A stretch of DNA of 29,266 nt from positions 1 through 29,266 of the forward strand of contig DATAZV010000130.1 of assembly GCA_036271855.1 (NCBI GenBank). Reading direction: 5' to 3'. The DNA is from JAQGMJ01 sp036271855 (GTDB lineage Bacteria > Pseudomonadota > Gammaproteobacteria > Burkholderiales > JAEUOS01). The notes below the pieces were generated by a model. The model was not told where the DNA came from and searched no databases. It saw only the letters and a list, made by a program, of their open reading frames with translations. Shown here piece after piece: positions 9,629-17,167 of this stretch (positions are counted from its first letter, which is position 1; every line of letters starts with the position of its first letter). Made by a program: the position numbers and the translations under genes.

Positions 9629-10423
9629 TCAGTTCTGGCTGCAATGCCTGCCGCCCTGGTAGAGCTCGGCGACCGGGTCATCCTTTGCAGCGGCGGGAGC
9701 ATCCGCGAGCGCGGGGGCGTAAGTCTCCGCGTTGTCTTGCGGCTGGTAGCCCAATCGGTGCGCGTTGCTGTTGTCCCACCAGCTGCGTGTATTTCCCGAG
9801 ACGCCGTAGACGACTTCGAACAAGATGTCCGGGTGTTCCAGCCCGATTCTCACCAACTGCGCAAGATCGCGCGGACTGACCCAGATCGACAGGTGCCGCT
9901 CCACCAGCGGCTGCGGGTTGAAGTTGCCGACGCGAATGCAAAGTACCCCAAGCCCGTGCTTGAACGAATACAGCGAGGAGAGCGCTTCACCGACGACCTT
10001 GCTGACGCCGTAGCGCGTGTCGGGACGCGGGTAAGTGGTGTGGTCCAGTTGCTCCGTGCGGGGGTAGAAGCCGACAGCATGATTGCTGCTGGTGTAGACC
10101 AGTCTCTTGACTCCCGCAAGACGGGCCGCTTCGAATACGTTGAAGCAGCCGGTGATGTTGCAATCGACCACCGCGCGCCATTCCTTCTCGCGGCCGACGC
10201 CGCCGATGCCGCCCAAGTGGACGATCGCATCGACGCCCTCGACCATTTTTTGCACGGCATCGAAGTCCGCCAGATCCGTCTGGTCGATCTCTTCGTTCGG
10301 GCGCTCCTGCGTGAGCGGAACGATGTCGGACAGACGGATGACCGGATAGAACGTGTTCAGACTCGCGCGAAGTGAGCTGCCGATCTTTCCCGCCGCGCCG
10401 GTGATGAGTAGACGATTGATCAT
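9629..10423 (-). CDS. NAD(P)-dependent SDR, uronate-dehydrogenase-like
   Basis: The 264-residue protein is an extended-type short-chain dehydrogenase. The nucleotide-binding loop TGAAGKIG is at residues 8-15, and the catalytic Tyr-x3-Lys is in RYGVSK. Segments IVHLGG, SSNHAVGFYP, TRYGVSK and SWWDNSNAHRLGYQPQDNAE, as well as the total length, resemble the uronate dehydrogenase (Udh, about 265 residues) family, which oxidises hexuronates to aldarolactones. The true substrate is not certain, because sugar epimerases share the fold. I chose the ATG at 10423 because it gives the family N-terminus; upstream in-frame codons overlap the mmgE/prpD gene. It starts 7 bases after that gene and is the last gene of the operon. 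Confidence 0.88.
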   Translation of the reverse strand: MINRLLITGAAGKIGSSLRASLNTFYPVIRLSDIVPLTQERPNEEIDQTDLADFDAVQKMVEGVDAIVHLGGIGGVGREKEWRAVVDCNITGCFNVFEAARLAGVKRLVYTSSNHAVGFYPRTEQLDHTTYPRPDTRYGVSKVVGEALSSLYSFKHGLGVLCIRVGNFNPQPLVERHLSIWVSPRDLAQLVRIGLEHPDILFEVVYGVSGNTRSWWDNSNAHRLGYQPQDNAETYAPALADAPAAAKDDPVAELYQGGRHCSQN

Positions 10424-10430
10424 GGCTTCC

Positions 10431-11837
10431 TCAATGTGACGCCTGGGCACGCAGCGCAAACAACGGCGCGAGCGAGGTGAGGCCTTCGACATCGCGGGCA
10501 CTGGCGAGCCAGGCTTCAACCGCCCCGGCGCCGAACAGCGGCGTGGCGATGGCGGAAAATCGCTGCACCACTTCGTCGGTGTTGATCGGGTTCTTCGGCG
10601 AGCCCTTGGGATGTTCGACGAATTTCTCCAGCTTGCGGCCATCCTTCATCGTCAGGGTGACGCGTGCGGGCACCGCTTCGGCGGTGGTCAGCCGTTCGAC
10701 TTCCGCGTCGGGTATGCAACGGGTGCGCGCCGACAGGTCGCGGATGGCGGCATCGTCGAGATAGGTGGCGAAGTCGTCGACCGACAGCGCCAGTGGCCCT
10801 GCGCGGCCCGGCGTCAGGGCGATGGCCATGGCGGCGGCGAACGGCGTGCTGAGCTGCGCCTGCTGGTAGTCCACCGGGTTGGGGGAAGCCAGCTTGCTCA
10901 TCATCGCGCCATGCACGCCCAATTCGATCGAAGCGATATCTTCCATGCGCGCGCCCTCGCGCGCCAGCATCGCCGCGCCCTCGATGGCCGCCTGCATGCG
11001 TACGCTTGTAGCGTGCGGTTTGAGGGAAGTCCACTCGGTGGGGAAGTGCGTGCCCAGGTTTTTCACCGTGGTGGCGGCATCGAAGCGGTCGGAAAAAGCG
11101 CGGCCGAAGCCCTGGCTGCCTTCGATCGCATCGTGCGGTCCGGTGAGGCCCGCACGCGCCAGCAAGGCCGCTTCCATGCCATTGGCGGCGGCCTTGCCGG
11201 CGTGAAAGCGCTTGATGTCCGAGCCCGAGACGAAAAACTGCGACAAGCCGCAAGCGAAAGTCGCGGCGATGCCCAACGCGTTGCGTATGCCGGCTTGCGG
11301 CAAGCGGAATAGCCGCGCGCAGGCGATGGCCGCGCCCAGGGCGCCGCAGGTGGGCGTGCCCTGGAAGCCGCGCAGGGAGTGCTCGGGCTGGATGCTCATG
11401 CCGACGCGGATCGCCACCTCGTAGCCTGCCAGCACCGCAGTCAGCAACTCGCGCCCGCTGGCGCCGCTGATCTCGGCCGCGGCAAGCGCGGCCGGCCAGA
11501 TGCACACGCCGGGGTGGATGATGGCGGCAACGTGCGAGTCGTCCCAGTCCAGCCCGCCGGCGGCGGTGCCGTTGACGAAGGCGGCGCGGCCCGGCTCGAT
11601 GCGCTTGTCGCCGAAGAGCACGCTGGCAGCCTCGCTACCGGTGCCGGCGCCGAACACCTGTGCAACGGCGCGCGTCCATGGCCGGTCGCGGCCCACGGCG
11701 GCAGCGCGGAACATGTCGATCATCAGCACCGGCATCATCGCCCGCACATGGGCGGGGACGGCGTCCCACTCGAGCGCGGCGGCGAATGCGGCAAGCTGGT
11801 CGGTGACGGCGATGGTGGAAGAAGAAGTGGAAGTCAT
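10431..11837 (-). CDS. MmgE/PrpD family protein
   Basis: The 468-residue protein belongs to the MmgE/PrpD family, which includes 2-methylcitrate dehydratase, aconitate decarboxylase and many uncharacterised lyases acting on carboxylic acids. The helical domain fills about residues 10-270, with the family-typical stretches GTAAGGLDWDDSH, HPGVCIWPAALAAAE and GTPTCGALGAAIACARLF. The smaller C-terminal domain carries VTLTMKDGRKLEKFVEHPKGSPKNP, shown here only as its opening and closing words VTLTMKDG and GSPKNP. The product is cytoplasmic. It lies between a Bug receptor gene (60 bases upstream) and the SDR gene (7 bases downstream), so uptake, dehydration or lyase chemistry and oxidation of one organic acid is a fair guess. 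It is not a true methylcitrate operon, since prpB and prpC are absent. Confidence 0.92.
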   Translation of the reverse strand: MTSTSSSTIAVTDQLAAFAAALEWDAVPAHVRAMMPVLMIDMFRAAAVGRDRPWTRAVAQVFGAGTGSEAASVLFGDKRIEPGRAAFVNGTAAGGLDWDDSHVAAIIHPGVCIWPAALAAAEISGASGRELLTAVLAGYEVAIRVGMSIQPEHSLRGFQGTPTCGALGAAIACARLFRLPQAGIRNALGIAATFACGLSQFFVSGSDIKRFHAGKAAANGMEAALLARAGLTGPHDAIEGSQGFGRAFSDRFDAATTVKNLGTHFPTEWTSLKPHATSVRMQAAIEGAAMLAREGARMEDIASIELGVHGAMMSKLASPNPVDYQQAQLSTPFAAAMAIALTPGRAGPLALSVDDFATYLDDAAIRDLSARTRCIPDAEVERLTTAEAVPARVTLTMKDGRKLEKFVEHPKGSPKNPINTDEVVQRFSAIATPLFGAGAVEAWLASARDVEGLTSLAPLFALRAQASH

Positions 11838-11897
11838 TGTGCGGGAGGCGAAAGAGGAAGGGGCCGCCGCAAGCGGCGCGATAAAACGGGGCCGCGC

Positions 11898-12875
11898 CTA
11901 CTCGGCTTTGATGCCGGCGGCCTTGATCACCTGGCCCCAGCGGTTGTAGTCGGCGCGCAGGTAGGTGGTCAGGTCGGCGGGCGTGCCGCCGAACAGCTCG
12001 ATGCCCTGGTTGTTGAAGTACTTGACGGTCTCGGGACTGGACATGATCTTGTTGGCAGCAGTATTGAGTCGCTGCACCACCGCCGGCGGCAGGCCCGCGG
12101 GCCCCCACAGGCCCCACCACTGCACCGCCTCGAAACCCGGCAGCCCGGACTGCGCGATCGCCGGCAGGCCCGGCGCCAGCGGCGTAGGTTTAAGGCTGGT
12201 GATGGCCAGGCCACGCAGCTTGCCCGCCTTGACCATCGGCGTCACGCTGGCATAGTTGGTAAACAGGATGGATGTCTGGCCCGCCACGGTATCGGCCACC
12301 GCCGGAGCCGCGCCCTTGTAGGGCACGTGCAGCATGCGCACCCCGGCCTGCTGCATGAACATTTCCCCGATCAGGTGGCTGAGCGTACCGGCGCCGTTGG
12401 AGGCGAAGGCGAGCTTGCCGGGCTCGGCCCTGGCCGCCGCGATCACCTCGCCTACCGACTTGTAGGGGAGGGAAGTCGTCACCACCAGTTCGTTGGTGGC
12501 GTAGGCGACGTTGATCACCGGGGCGAAGCTGTTGAAAGGGTCGTAGCCGCGCCTGGCCGTCAGGTAGGGGTTGATCGACATGGCGCTGGCCGAAGTCAGC
12601 AGCAGGGTGTAGCCGTCGGGCGCGGCCCGCGCCACGTACTCGGTGCCGATGGAACCGGCGGCACCCGCGCGGTTGTCGACAATGAAGGAGCCGCCCAGCA
12701 GTTTGGTGAATTCCTGCGCCATGTAGCGCACCACCACGTCGCCGGCGCCGCCCGGCGGAAAAGGCTCGACGATGGTCACCGGCCGGGCCGGATAGTCTTG
12801 TGCGTGCGAGACTGCGCAGGCGGCCAGGACCGTCACCGCCAGCAGGGTTTTCACGGCGTGCATACGAAAGCTCAA
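11898..12875 (-). CDS. Bug-type (TTT) periplasmic solute receptor
   Basis: The 325-residue protein has a signal peptide ending near SHA-QD (about residue 25). The family opening YPARPVTIVEPFPPGG is followed by GDVVVR, and HVPYKGAAPA appears near the middle. It is the first gene of an operon with the MmgE/PrpD protein and the SDR. The start deserves notice: AGGAG (plus-strand 12883-12887) is 7 bases from a TTG at 12875 but 19 bases from the first ATG at 12863, so TTG is favoured. It diverges from another Bug gene across 213 bases, suggesting shared control. The ligand is unknown and is probably a carboxylate used by the downstream enzymes. Confidence 0.92.
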   Translation of the reverse strand: MSFRMHAVKTLLAVTVLAACAVSHAQDYPARPVTIVEPFPPGGAGDVVVRYMAQEFTKLLGGSFIVDNRAGAAGSIGTEYVARAAPDGYTLLLTSASAMSINPYLTARRGYDPFNSFAPVINVAYATNELVVTTSLPYKSVGEVIAAARAEPGKLAFASNGAGTLSHLIGEMFMQQAGVRMLHVPYKGAAPAVADTVAGQTSILFTNYASVTPMVKAGKLRGLAITSLKPTPLAPGLPAIAQSGLPGFEAVQWWGLWGPAGLPPAVVQRLNTAANKIMSSPETVKYFNNQGIELFGGTPADLTTYLRADYNRWGQVIKAAGIKAE

Positions 12876-13088
12876 GGCTTGTCTCCTTGCGATGGCGACC
12901 CGATGTTGAAACAGTTGAACAGCGTGCTTCTGCCGGCGCAGGAGCGATGTCAGGAAACCGGTTCAAATTCTAGGGCATAGTCGCGGCGCCGCCGGTGCAT
13001 TGCGCCAATAAACATAAACTACTGAGGCCGCGCCGGGTATCCTGTTTACAATCGCCCGGGTTGTTGATATCCGACTATCGAGAGCAAC
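12876..13088. promoter_or_regulatory. Divergent promoter region between two Bug genes
   Basis: This 213-base region separates oppositely read receptor genes. For the plus strand, TTTACA (13045-13050) and TATCCG (13068-13073) are 17 bases apart and could be a weak promoter. For the minus strand, TAGAAT (12972-12967) is a good -10 but lacks a matching -35. No regulator gene or clear operator was recognised. Confidence 0.35.
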
Positions 13089-14054
13089 ATGCGCCGCAGA
13101 TTTTTCCTTGCCTGTGCCCTGGGGCCGGTCCTGCTCCTCCTGTCGCTCGCGGCAGCGGCCGTGGACTATCCCTCGCACCCGATCAAGCTGGTGGTGCCGT
13201 TTCCGCCCGGCGGCGGCACCGACATGCTGTCGCGCACCCTGGGCAACGAACTGGGGGAGATCCTGCACACCGCGGTGGTGGTCGAAAGCAAGCCGGGCGC
13301 GGCCACCAACATCGCCACCGCCTACGTGGCGAACCAGCCGGCCGACGGCTACACCCTGCTCACCGGCACGGTTTCGTTTGCCGCCAATTCCTCGCTGTAC
13401 AAGAACCTGCCGTATCGCCCGGAGCAACTGCAGCCGCTGGCGCTGCTTGCCAATTCACCCTCCATCCTGGTGGTGCGCAGTGACGCGAAATTCCAGGATG
13501 CGAAACAGCTGGTGGCCGTCGGTAAGGCCAATCCGGACGCGCTGAACTATGCCTCCTGGGGCGTCGGCAGCAGCGCCCACCTGGCTGCCGAGTTGTTCCG
13601 CCAGACCACCGGCTCGGCGATGACCCACGTGCCCTACCCCGGCGGCGGCCCGGCGATCACCTCCGTGCTGGCCGGGCAGACCCAGTTCGTGTTCTCCAGC
13701 CTGCTGCCGGTGCAGGGGTTTCTGAAGGCTGGCAAGATGCGCGCGCTGGGCATTGCCGCCGAAGCGCGCAGCCCGGTGTTGCCGAACGTGCCGACCTTCA
13801 ACGAGCAGGGCATCCCGCTGGTGACCGGCACCTGGTTCGGCGCCTTCATCGCCGCCGGCACGCCGCCGGCGGTGCTCGCCACGCTCGAGGCGGCGATGCA
13901 GCGCGCGCTGGCGCGCCCGCAAATGCGTGAGTCGATCGAGCGCGATGGCGCGGTGCCGGGCTACGCCGACCGCCAGCGCTTTTCCGCCTTCGTCGAGCAG
14001 GAACGCCGGCGCTGGGCGGGCGTCATCAAGACGGCGAACATACCGCCGGAGTAA
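13089..14054 (+). CDS. Bug-type (TTT) periplasmic solute receptor
   Basis: The 321-residue protein starts with MRRRFFLACALGP and a hydrophobic core, giving a signal peptide ending near AAA-VD (residue 23). It has the standard Bug features: YPSHPIKLVVPFPPGGGTD, then HVPYPGGGPA in the middle, and a C-terminal ERRRWAGVIKTANI helix. It is monocistronic on the plus strand and converges on the kinase gene, whose end is 32 bases away. It diverges from a second Bug gene, so the two receptors may serve the same catabolic operon or respond to the same regulator. The two are clearly different in sequence, so this is not a recent duplication. Confidence 0.92.
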   Translation: MRRRFFLACALGPVLLLLSLAAAAVDYPSHPIKLVVPFPPGGGTDMLSRTLGNELGEILHTAVVVESKPGAATNIATAYVANQPADGYTLLTGTVSFAANSSLYKNLPYRPEQLQPLALLANSPSILVVRSDAKFQDAKQLVAVGKANPDALNYASWGVGSSAHLAAELFRQTTGSAMTHVPYPGGGPAITSVLAGQTQFVFSSLLPVQGFLKAGKMRALGIAAEARSPVLPNVPTFNEQGIPLVTGTWFGAFIAAGTPPAVLATLEAAMQRALARPQMRESIERDGAVPGYADRQRFSAFVEQERRRWAGVIKTANIPPE

Positions 14055-14086
14055 GCGGCGGCGCCTGCGCCGGAGGGTGGGCCGGG

Positions 14087-15394
14087 TTACAGGCGCAGGC
14101 TTCTCTCGTCGTCTTCCAGCTTGCCGAAGTGCGTCTGGGTCAAGGTCTTGAGGCGATTGGCGCAGGCAAACAGGAAGCGCGCGTCGAACGCCGCCTGGCA
14201 GGCCGGCGAAGCCTGGCGCAGCGAGTCGAAGCCGATCTTGATCAGGATGCCGTCGGTCTTGGCGACGATGTCGGCCGCCCGCCGCGGCGCCTCGCCCAGC
14301 ACATAGGCCAGCTCGCCCAGGGATTCGCCGCTGGAAATTTCGTTCAGCGCATGGCCGGAAAGGCGCGCCGTCAGCTTGCCTTCGGCGACGATGCACACCT
14401 CGTCGGCCTCCATCCCGGCGCGCATCAGCATGTCGCCGGCGACAAAGCGGCTCCAGTGCGAAAACGCGATCAGTTCCCACAGCATCGCATCGGAAAAGTC
14501 GGCAAAGAACGCGCAGCGCCGCAGCGCCCCGTACTTGTCGGTCTCGATGAATTCCTTCGGATCGATGCGCACCCGGGTCAGTTCCAGGATGTCGCTGATG
14601 GCGACCGAAAAGTCCTCCCAGGTGGCGAAGCGGTCGTCGGGGCTTTTCGCCACGGCGCGCGCGATCAGCTCGTCGACGCTGGACGGCAGGTCCGCGCGGA
14701 AAGTGGAAGGCGGCGGCAGGGGCTCGTTGCGGATCTTGTTGATCAGCGCGGTGGTGTTGTTGTCGTGGAAGGGCACGCGCCCCACCAGCATTTCGTAGAG
14801 CACCACGCCCAGGGCGTACATATCCGACTTGGACGTGGGATTGATGTCTTCGATGCGCTCCGGCGCCATGTAATAAGGCGTGCCCAGGCCGCGCACGATG
14901 GGGACGTTCTGCCGCTCGCTGATGGCGCCGCCGAAGTCGGTCAGCTTGACGTTGGAGCCGCCGCAGAACAGGATGTTCGCCGGTTTGATGTCGCGGTGGA
15001 TCACCCCCATCTGCGAGGCGTAGGCCAGCGCCCGCGTGCACTTGAAGCCCATTTCCAGGGCGACTTGCGGCGGCAGCAGGCGCTGCGGCCCGCAAAACTG
15101 CGCCAGGGTACCGCCGGGCACGTATTCCACCGACACATAGCCCTTGCCGTCGATGACACCGGCATCAAGCAGGGTGGCGATATACGGGTGGTTCAGGCGG
15201 CCGACCAGCGAATACTCGGTGGAAAAGATGCGGTACAGGGTTTCGCTGCTGACGCGGTGCTTGGCGTTGTCCGGCTTGTCGATCACCTTGAGGGCGACGT
15301 CGGTCTGCAGGTAGGGATCGCGCGCCAGGTAGACCACGCTGAAACTGCCCTTGCCCAGCTCTTCAAGCAACTCGTATTTACCGAGAAACTGCAT
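14087..15394 (-). CDS. Ser/Thr protein kinase with C-terminal cyclic-nucleotide-binding domain
   Basis: The 435-residue soluble protein has a complete Hanks-type kinase domain at about 7-270: glycine loop GKGSFS (14-19), Lys36 in VALKVI, HRDIKPAN (133-140), DFG (153-155) and GTPYYMAPE (171-179). Residues about 295-390 form a cyclic-nucleotide-binding domain like that of CRP and PKA regulators. Its GESLGELAYVLGEAPRRAAD stretch keeps the phosphate-cassette Glu361 and Arg371/372, so cAMP or cGMP binding is plausible. No transmembrane segment or PASTA domain is present. I chose the ATG at 15394 because GGAGAG precedes it and the kinase domain starts at once; the open frame extends to 15496. It follows the adenosine-deaminase-like gene by 91 bases on the same strand. 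The substrate is unknown. Confidence 0.92.
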   Translation of the reverse strand: MQFLGKYELLEELGKGSFSVVYLARDPYLQTDVALKVIDKPDNAKHRVSSETLYRIFSTEYSLVGRLNHPYIATLLDAGVIDGKGYVSVEYVPGGTLAQFCGPQRLLPPQVALEMGFKCTRALAYASQMGVIHRDIKPANILFCGGSNVKLTDFGGAISERQNVPIVRGLGTPYYMAPERIEDINPTSKSDMYALGVVLYEMLVGRVPFHDNNTTALINKIRNEPLPPPSTFRADLPSSVDELIARAVAKSPDDRFATWEDFSVAISDILELTRVRIDPKEFIETDKYGALRRCAFFADFSDAMLWELIAFSHWSRFVAGDMLMRAGMEADEVCIVAEGKLTARLSGHALNEISSGESLGELAYVLGEAPRRAADIVAKTDGILIKIGFDSLRQASPACQAAFDARFLFACANRLKTLTQTHFGKLEDDERSLRL

Positions 15395-15449
15395 TGGAAT
15401 CTCTCCGGGGCTGTGGGCGGCGGCAAGCTGACTGCACTCTAAATCATTT

Positions 15450-15479
15450 TGCCGGCGCGGGCAGCGGCACGCGCCGGCA
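15450..15479. other. GC-rich hairpin between deaminase-like and kinase genes
   Basis: A perfect 10-bp inverted repeat (TGCCGGCGCG at 15450-15459, CGCGCCGGCA at 15470-15479) lies 6 bases past the stop of the adenosine-deaminase-like gene. On the minus strand it is followed by AAAATGATTT, not a T-run. It may slow transcription or protect the mRNA end, but it is not a standard terminator. Confidence 0.5.
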
Positions 15480-15485
15480 TGCGCC

Positions 15486-17054
15486 TCAGCGCGCAACCTT
15501 CGCCGGCGGCTCCGCGAGCAGGCGCACCCTGGCTTCGAAAACGGCGAAGCGCTGGTCCAGCTTTTTCAGTTCTTCGGCTTTTTCGGCTTCGCCGAGAAAG
15601 GAATAGTGGATGCTGTTGTAGACGGTCCGCTTCAGCTCCGCGTAGCCCGGTTTGTAGCGGCTGACATACAGCAGGTATTCGCCGGAAAGATTGTTGCGCG
15701 AGACGCCGGGGTCGTCGCTGGCGATGACAAAGGGCACGCCGTGGCGCCGGTACACCTGCAGCGGGTGCGCCGCACCCTTGACGCCGAGAATGAAGGCGTT
15801 GCTGGTCAGGCTGATTTCCACCGCGACATTGCGCGCGCGCATCTCGCGCAGCAGGCCGGGCGCGTCGCGCTCATAGGCGATGTCCACCCCATGGCCGATG
15901 CGCTGCGCGCCGCCGATCTCGATTGCCTCGCGGATATGGCTTTGCAAACCTTCCGGCGGCACCAGCCCCAGGGTCAGCTCGCCGGCGTGCAGCGCCAGGC
16001 GCACCCCGGGAAACTTCTGCTTGAGAAAATGGAACATGCGCATGTGCAGGGTGTAGTCGCGCATCGACACCTGCCAGTTTTCCGGCCCGACGATGTTCAC
16101 CGCCACCACCTTGCCGCCGGAGCGGGCGGCGGCAAAGCCCGCGTACAGGCCGGCGAACACCTGCGCCGGCGCACTGTTGCGCGAGACATAGGCCTGGAAG
16201 CGCAGCCTGAAATTCTCGTCGTCGATGCCGGCGGCGGCCTCTTCCAGCACGCTTGAATAGCGCGTGATTTCGGCGGCGGTCTGCGCGTCGCCCGCCAGTG
16301 CCTGGTAGAGCGGATCGAGCGCGGCGTTCGCCGCGGCCGCGCCCGCCGTGGGGGCGAGGGCGTCGACATGTTTGCCGGCTTCGCCCTGGTAAATCTCCCG
16401 GCGCGCGGGCGCGCCGCGCAGCATGGTCTCGATGTACTGCACATTCTCGGCGATCGCCCGCGCCTTCAGTTCGCGCAGGCCGTGGTTGTAGTTGTAAGTG
16501 GAGATCGGGCCGAAGTAGCCGAAGGTATCGAAAAACTGCTGGTCCGGCGCCGGCTGCTCGTGGCTGTGGTTGTCGAAATCCTTGTCCGACCAGCGGCTCA
16601 GCAGCGCGCGATAAAAGTCGTTGTTGGCGACGTCGCGGATCGCGTCGGCATCCAGGCACAGGGCCGCCGCGCCGGGCGCGAGCTGCTCGCGCGGCCGCGT
16701 CTCGATGCGGAATTTTCCCGCCTTGAACTCGGCGTTGTCGGCGCGATAGACGCAGTAGCCGGCCTGCTTGATCCACTCGATATAGCTCTCGGCGTAGATC
16801 GCGCCGGAATAGTGGTGGTGCAGGTCGCCGCCCTTGGGCAGCAGGTTCATCAACAGGCCCAGTTCGGCCAGGTCGGGCGCCGGGCCGGCCAGCAGGGCGG
16901 CGTAGTAGCCGGCGGCGATGCCGGCGTTCTTGTGCGCATCGGCGCGCGCGCCCGCCGCTGCGGCCTCCCGCGCTGCTGCCGCGGGCGCCGCGCCTGCCAG
17001 CGCGAAGGCGCACAGGCAGGTGCAGACCCAGGCACGGAGAAATATCCTGTCCAT
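15486..17054 (-). CDS. Exported adenosine-deaminase-family protein
   Basis: The 522-residue protein belongs to the adenosine/AMP deaminase superfamily. It starts with a signal peptide (residues 1-28, AAPAAAA region). Metal and catalytic motifs are in order: PKGGDLHHHYSG (His79-81), LALHAGE (His356, Glu359), RIGHGVD (His388), ISLTSN (415-419) and ASDDPG (446-451), matching the zinc ligands and the catalytic Glu of the fold. It therefore probably deaminates adenosine or a related purine nucleoside in the periplasm or outside the cell. Its size and export recall the ADGF/ADA2 group more than the 330-residue cytoplasmic enzyme. The ATG at 17054 has AGGA six bases before it; a TTG at 17069 is less likely. 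Cysteines at 11, 13 and 15 leave a lipoprotein possible. Confidence 0.88.
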   Translation of the reverse strand: MDRIFLRAWVCTCLCAFALAGAAPAAAAREAAAAGARADAHKNAGIAAGYYAALLAGPAPDLAELGLLMNLLPKGGDLHHHYSGAIYAESYIEWIKQAGYCVYRADNAEFKAGKFRIETRPREQLAPGAAALCLDADAIRDVANNDFYRALLSRWSDKDFDNHSHEQPAPDQQFFDTFGYFGPISTYNYNHGLRELKARAIAENVQYIETMLRGAPARREIYQGEAGKHVDALAPTAGAAAANAALDPLYQALAGDAQTAAEITRYSSVLEEAAAGIDDENFRLRFQAYVSRNSAPAQVFAGLYAGFAAARSGGKVVAVNIVGPENWQVSMRDYTLHMRMFHFLKQKFPGVRLALHAGELTLGLVPPEGLQSHIREAIEIGGAQRIGHGVDIAYERDAPGLLREMRARNVAVEISLTSNAFILGVKGAAHPLQVYRRHGVPFVIASDDPGVSRNNLSGEYLLYVSRYKPGYAELKRTVYNSIHYSFLGEAEKAEELKKLDQRFAVFEARVRLLAEPPAKVAR

Positions 17055-17063
17055 CCGGTTTCC

Positions 17064-17091
17064 TTGCAAACGTACCCCGATTGCTTATAAG
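17064..17091 (+). promoter_or_regulatory. Possible sigma-70 promoter for the membrane protein gene
   Basis: TTGCAA (17064-17069) and TATAAG (17086-17091) are 16 bases apart, about 77 bases before the TTG start of the plus-strand membrane protein gene. This is a prediction by eye only. Confidence 0.4.
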
Positions 17092-17167
17092 CGCCATCGC
17101 CGCTGGCGGCGCGCCGCGGCTGGGGCGATAATGCAACAGACCGCATGCCGGCGGCAACCCACACGCA

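Noticed and set aside
11379..12980. Plus-strand open frame opposite the PrpD and Bug genes
   Set aside because: It has no recognisable motif and covers two well-supported minus-strand genes and their gap.
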